Source of the DNA: Iris pallida
Lineage: Eukaryota > Streptophyta > Magnoliopsida > Asparagales > Iridaceae
DNA: 64,000 bases
Assembly (NCBI GenBank): GCA_029216955.1
Contig: JANAVB010012123.1
Location: 1 to 64,000, forward strand
Direction: 5' to 3'
In this document: positions 61,172-64,000 of the stretch, in pieces
Layout: every line of letters begins with the position of its first letter
How positions within the stretch are numbered: the first letter of the stretch is position 1
Program-made: the position numbers and the translations under genes
The notes under the pieces: model-generated
What the model was told of the DNA's origin: nothing
Databases searched by the model: none
The model's input: only the letters and a program-made list of their open reading frames with translations

Positions 61172-63274
61172 TGTCACGCCCCGCTCCCGCAGGAGCGATC
61201 GTCCTCGCTAAGGCGTGATGCCGTACGGGCCTAGGTTGCGTCCGTACAAGGCCAAGTCCAGAAACGACCGATTTGAGCTAGGCCACAAAGTCGCACAGAG
61301 TGTCCCCATTTGCAGCGAAAAGTAAATGAACACAAGTTGAAGCGAATTCAAACTCTTTATTGATTTTTAAGAAGTTTACAAGCGGCGCTAGGCCGATATT
61401 ACAAATCGTTTAAGCTCTCTCTCTCTGAAACATAAAAGGCGTGCCAAGTGGCTTACAAGATGGAATGATACATGGCGATGTTCTGATACATTATGTCCTG
61501 TATAGGGTGCTTCAGCTTCTTGTAACGTTCCAAGGCCCCAGAGTTGGCTCCGTGCCTTAACACGTTCGATGGAAGCTCCGTACCCACCGGCGTCTCCTGC
61601 ATCCTGCAAGCAGACTGTGGGGTTATCAGTACATTGTTATGCACTGGTGGGAAGGCTAGCTCGCCCATAATGTTATCATTACCAAACACGTTCAATTTAC
61701 TTTCGTGCACCGTGTATCATTCATTGTCTTTCTAATCTTGCCTTAGGATCAGTTTCATGCATATTTTATAACCTATCTCGTGTTGCCAAATTCAATGTAT
61801 TGCAGGGAAATACATGCACGACTTACCCATACTTACCGTCCGGCCTTCCCTGTCCAAAGTAAACCAAGTTAGTCAACAATTCATAGGAAATAACTTAACG
61901 TGATTCATGTGAACTTTTTAATGTCAAGGGCGTGTCCCTGCCTCGGGTCCTAGCACGTCGTAGGCGTATTTTCTAACTCCATTGCCAAAGTACTCTCGAT
62001 TACTTGGTGTGTTGTATTCAAGCCTGTTCCGAAGGCACTTTATTTAGTTAACTTAGACTACTTTAATTTCAATGCAAGGACTTGCACGTTGATTGCCACC
62101 AGCAAAGCCTACTTAAATCTATATGTACCGGTCGCTGGCATCACAAGCCATTTTGGACATAACCAAGCCGTTGTATTTCTCAACTAACGTAGGGTGCGGG
62201 CTGGCACACACCCCGTTAGTCTCTTGAAATACTGCTGCACTTGCGTCCCCTGGATGGCCAAGTCCGCACCCAAGCAGCCCGTAAGCCATATTTTGATTTC
62301 CGTCCGGACCGGCCACGTCCCCCCTTTGACCATGCCGCTGGAAATCCCTTATATCTCCCACCTCCCGTATACGAGGGGATTGTCTACGACCATTTCGTAT
62401 TATTTGTCATTTTAACTTAACGGCTATCTCCGAGCCGTAGGCTAACCCTTAGCCATAATACGTTATCGACCAGGTTGACGTCCGTGCAGCGCGGGTAGCG
62501 AGCCCCGTTGTACGTGCCCGTTACACCTGTCGTTAACCATTCCTTTCTTTCTTATCTTTTCTTCATTCTTTCTTTTCTTTCTTTCACTTGTCCGTTTGTT
62601 CATTGATTCATTTCATTCACATATTCATTCATTCATTCATCGATTCATTCATTCACTTATTCATTCATTCATTCATTTATACATTTTGTAACTCCCTGTG
62701 CGGGAGTCGCCTTGGCGACCTATTGGTCCCGTGGCCTTTCAATGTTGCCATACTCTACTCGGAACGACTATGTTGATAGTCTTTCTATTTCATTATTGTA
62801 AATCATTCATTGTTTCATTGTTTGAACGCATAAGGGACATAAACGTAAGCTTGTGCCTTAGCACGAGCGTGGAGCGCGGTGCGAGAGTTCTCACAATTTC
62901 CATGTTCTTTTCCATATTCTATACAAGCATACAAGATGGGATTATTCCCTTAGCTAGGTGCGTTGAGTCATTTATTAACATGCGCAGTGTTATCGCCTAG
63001 CGATTCTAGCAATAGTGTCCGTATTGTTATGTGTCTAGGCTAAGCAAAGACGGGTTCATTGGAGCCACCCACCTTAGCGAAGTTCGCATCGGCCGAGCGA
63101 TACTTCGAGCGTGCCTTTGAAAGTCTAAGTCTGGATTCATCTTTGGCGGGCCAATATAAGCCTTGCATCGATTCTTCGTCAGGTCGATGCCAACTCTTCG
63201 GGTCGACGGCTCGTTTGAGTCGTTGAACTTGCCGTTTGAATCGACGTTCCGCTAGGGAAGAGCGGGTCATTACA
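61172..63274 (-). repeat. 5' LTR of LARD-2 (right copy)
   Basis: 2103 bp, collinear with 56016-58116 with frequent single-base changes and small indels. Confidence 0.9.
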
Positions 63275-63279
63275 AACAC

Positions 63280-64000
63280 TGATCCCTGACACGCACACCC
63301 ATCCAGACACGATCCACACCTGATACGGCTACACAACGGCACCCGAACACGCACACTGGATACGAATACATCTATAGCCCACACTACGACTGTTCCTGGC
63401 CAAACCCGAACTCAAACACAGAAAAATAGGGAATCAAAATCGATAGAAAGATAGCATAGGTACCTGGAAGGGAATTTAACCGAATTGAAAGTGAGTCCCC
63501 AAGCGTCGGACACGTTCCTTCGACACAGCTGCACTAAACTCCCTGTAGCAGTCAATCGAATCGATCGTGTACAAAGGAGAGAATCATTTTAGAAGAATTG
63601 TTGCAGCTTTAAAATGAATTAGAAAATAAAATCAAAAATGGGAAATTAGATCGAACTACTCACCGACAAAATGACTTCGCTCCTCGCAGGTCCCAATCTA
63701 GCAATTTCACGTATAGGAAGGATTTACTAACACACGAGAACAATATACTACTCAGAGATCAATTAATCGTTCCTTAAAGGAAAACAGCTTCGACTCACCG
63801 CGTTCATCCTCGAAGAGCCTCCTCTCACAATCGGTCAGCAACTATCAATCGCTGATGTCGATCCGACTCTAGATCGGAAACACACATGATCACATATCTA
63901 AAGAATTCGAGAACTAATCGATTCACGAAAGAAATTACTACGGACTCACCTCCAATTGTTGAAGATGAACTGCTACAGAAAGGAACTCGCCACATGAAAC
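63280..64000 (-). other. Probable continuation of the LTR interrupted at 56015
   Basis: Non-coding sequence that would rejoin the stretch ending at 56010 once LARD-2 and one AACAC copy are removed. No gene was seen up to the window edge. Confidence 0.4.

Larger units (their letters stand above)
56016..63274 (-). mobile_element. Older LARD-type LTR element (LARD-2)
   Basis: 7259 bp flanked by AACAC (56011-56015, 63275-63279). The LTRs are 2101 bp (56016-58116) and 2103 bp (61172-63274), both TGTCACGCC...TTACA on the + strand. A primer site for initiator tRNA-Met lies left of the right LTR (minus TGGTATCAGAGC), so it reads right to left like LARD-1. The 3055 bp interior is non-coding. The LTR ends, the primer region and GACTTATTGTATGGAACATC are shared with LARD-1. 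The LTR copies differ at many sites, so it is clearly older. Confidence 0.9.

Overview
This is nuclear DNA from a flowering plant, probably a eudicot, though the species cannot be fixed from the window. The reasons are GT-AG introns, plant L1-type LINEs with a DUF4283/zinc-knuckle ORF1, LTR retrotransposons primed by initiator tRNA-Met, tRNA-derived SINEs, MITEs and very long (TA)n microsatellites.

Only one host gene is convincingly present. It lies on the + strand and its start is beyond the left edge. Six exons (333-462, 38310-38840, 40119-40226, 40461-41006, 43199-43321, 46181-46357) encode the C-terminal 537 or so residues of a RETICULATA-RELATED protein of the RER5/RER6 type, with the end of a ChaN-like DUF399 domain followed by DUF3411. 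The six segments join in one open frame. The intron between the first two is 37.8 kb because transposable elements have accumulated in it.

Intron 463-38309, left part: a LINE 3' fragment and a full-length LINE (2344-7898, minus strand) meet tail to tail in a (TA)n tract. A tRNA-derived SINE and a Tourist-like MITE follow.

Intron, right part: a tandem LTR element with three LTRs and two internal regions runs from 9980 to 37860 and is bounded by a GGGTG target duplication. Each internal region was opened at a (TA)n tract by SINE or LINE insertions. The first holds a SINE, a truncated minus-strand LINE, a plus-strand LINE 3' end, a nested MITE pair and a full-length minus-strand LINE. That last LINE is itself split by a very young 7.4 kb non-autonomous (LARD-type) LTR element. 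The second holds another full-length minus-strand LINE. Every identifiable LINE terminus in the window abuts (TA)n.

Gene end, 38310-46357: introns here are of moderate size. They carry a GC-rich MITE-like repeat and a Copia pol/LTR remnant bracketed by an unusual direct repeat of about 72 bp.

Downstream, 46358-64000: this begins with a hAT MITE. Next come three related members (47.8-53.9 kb) of an apparently undescribed DNA-transposon family. One is complete, with terminal inverted repeats and an 8 bp target duplication. The members are filled with nested hairpins built on a 10 bp motif, AGGACTGCCA, and they share a tiny first exon. A probable LTR (53869-56015, resuming at 63280) follows, interrupted by a second, older LARD-type element (56016-63274).

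The autonomous-type proteins seen (LINE ORF1/ORF2, Copia pol) are interrupted by frameshifts or stops. The two LARD elements encode nothing recognisable.
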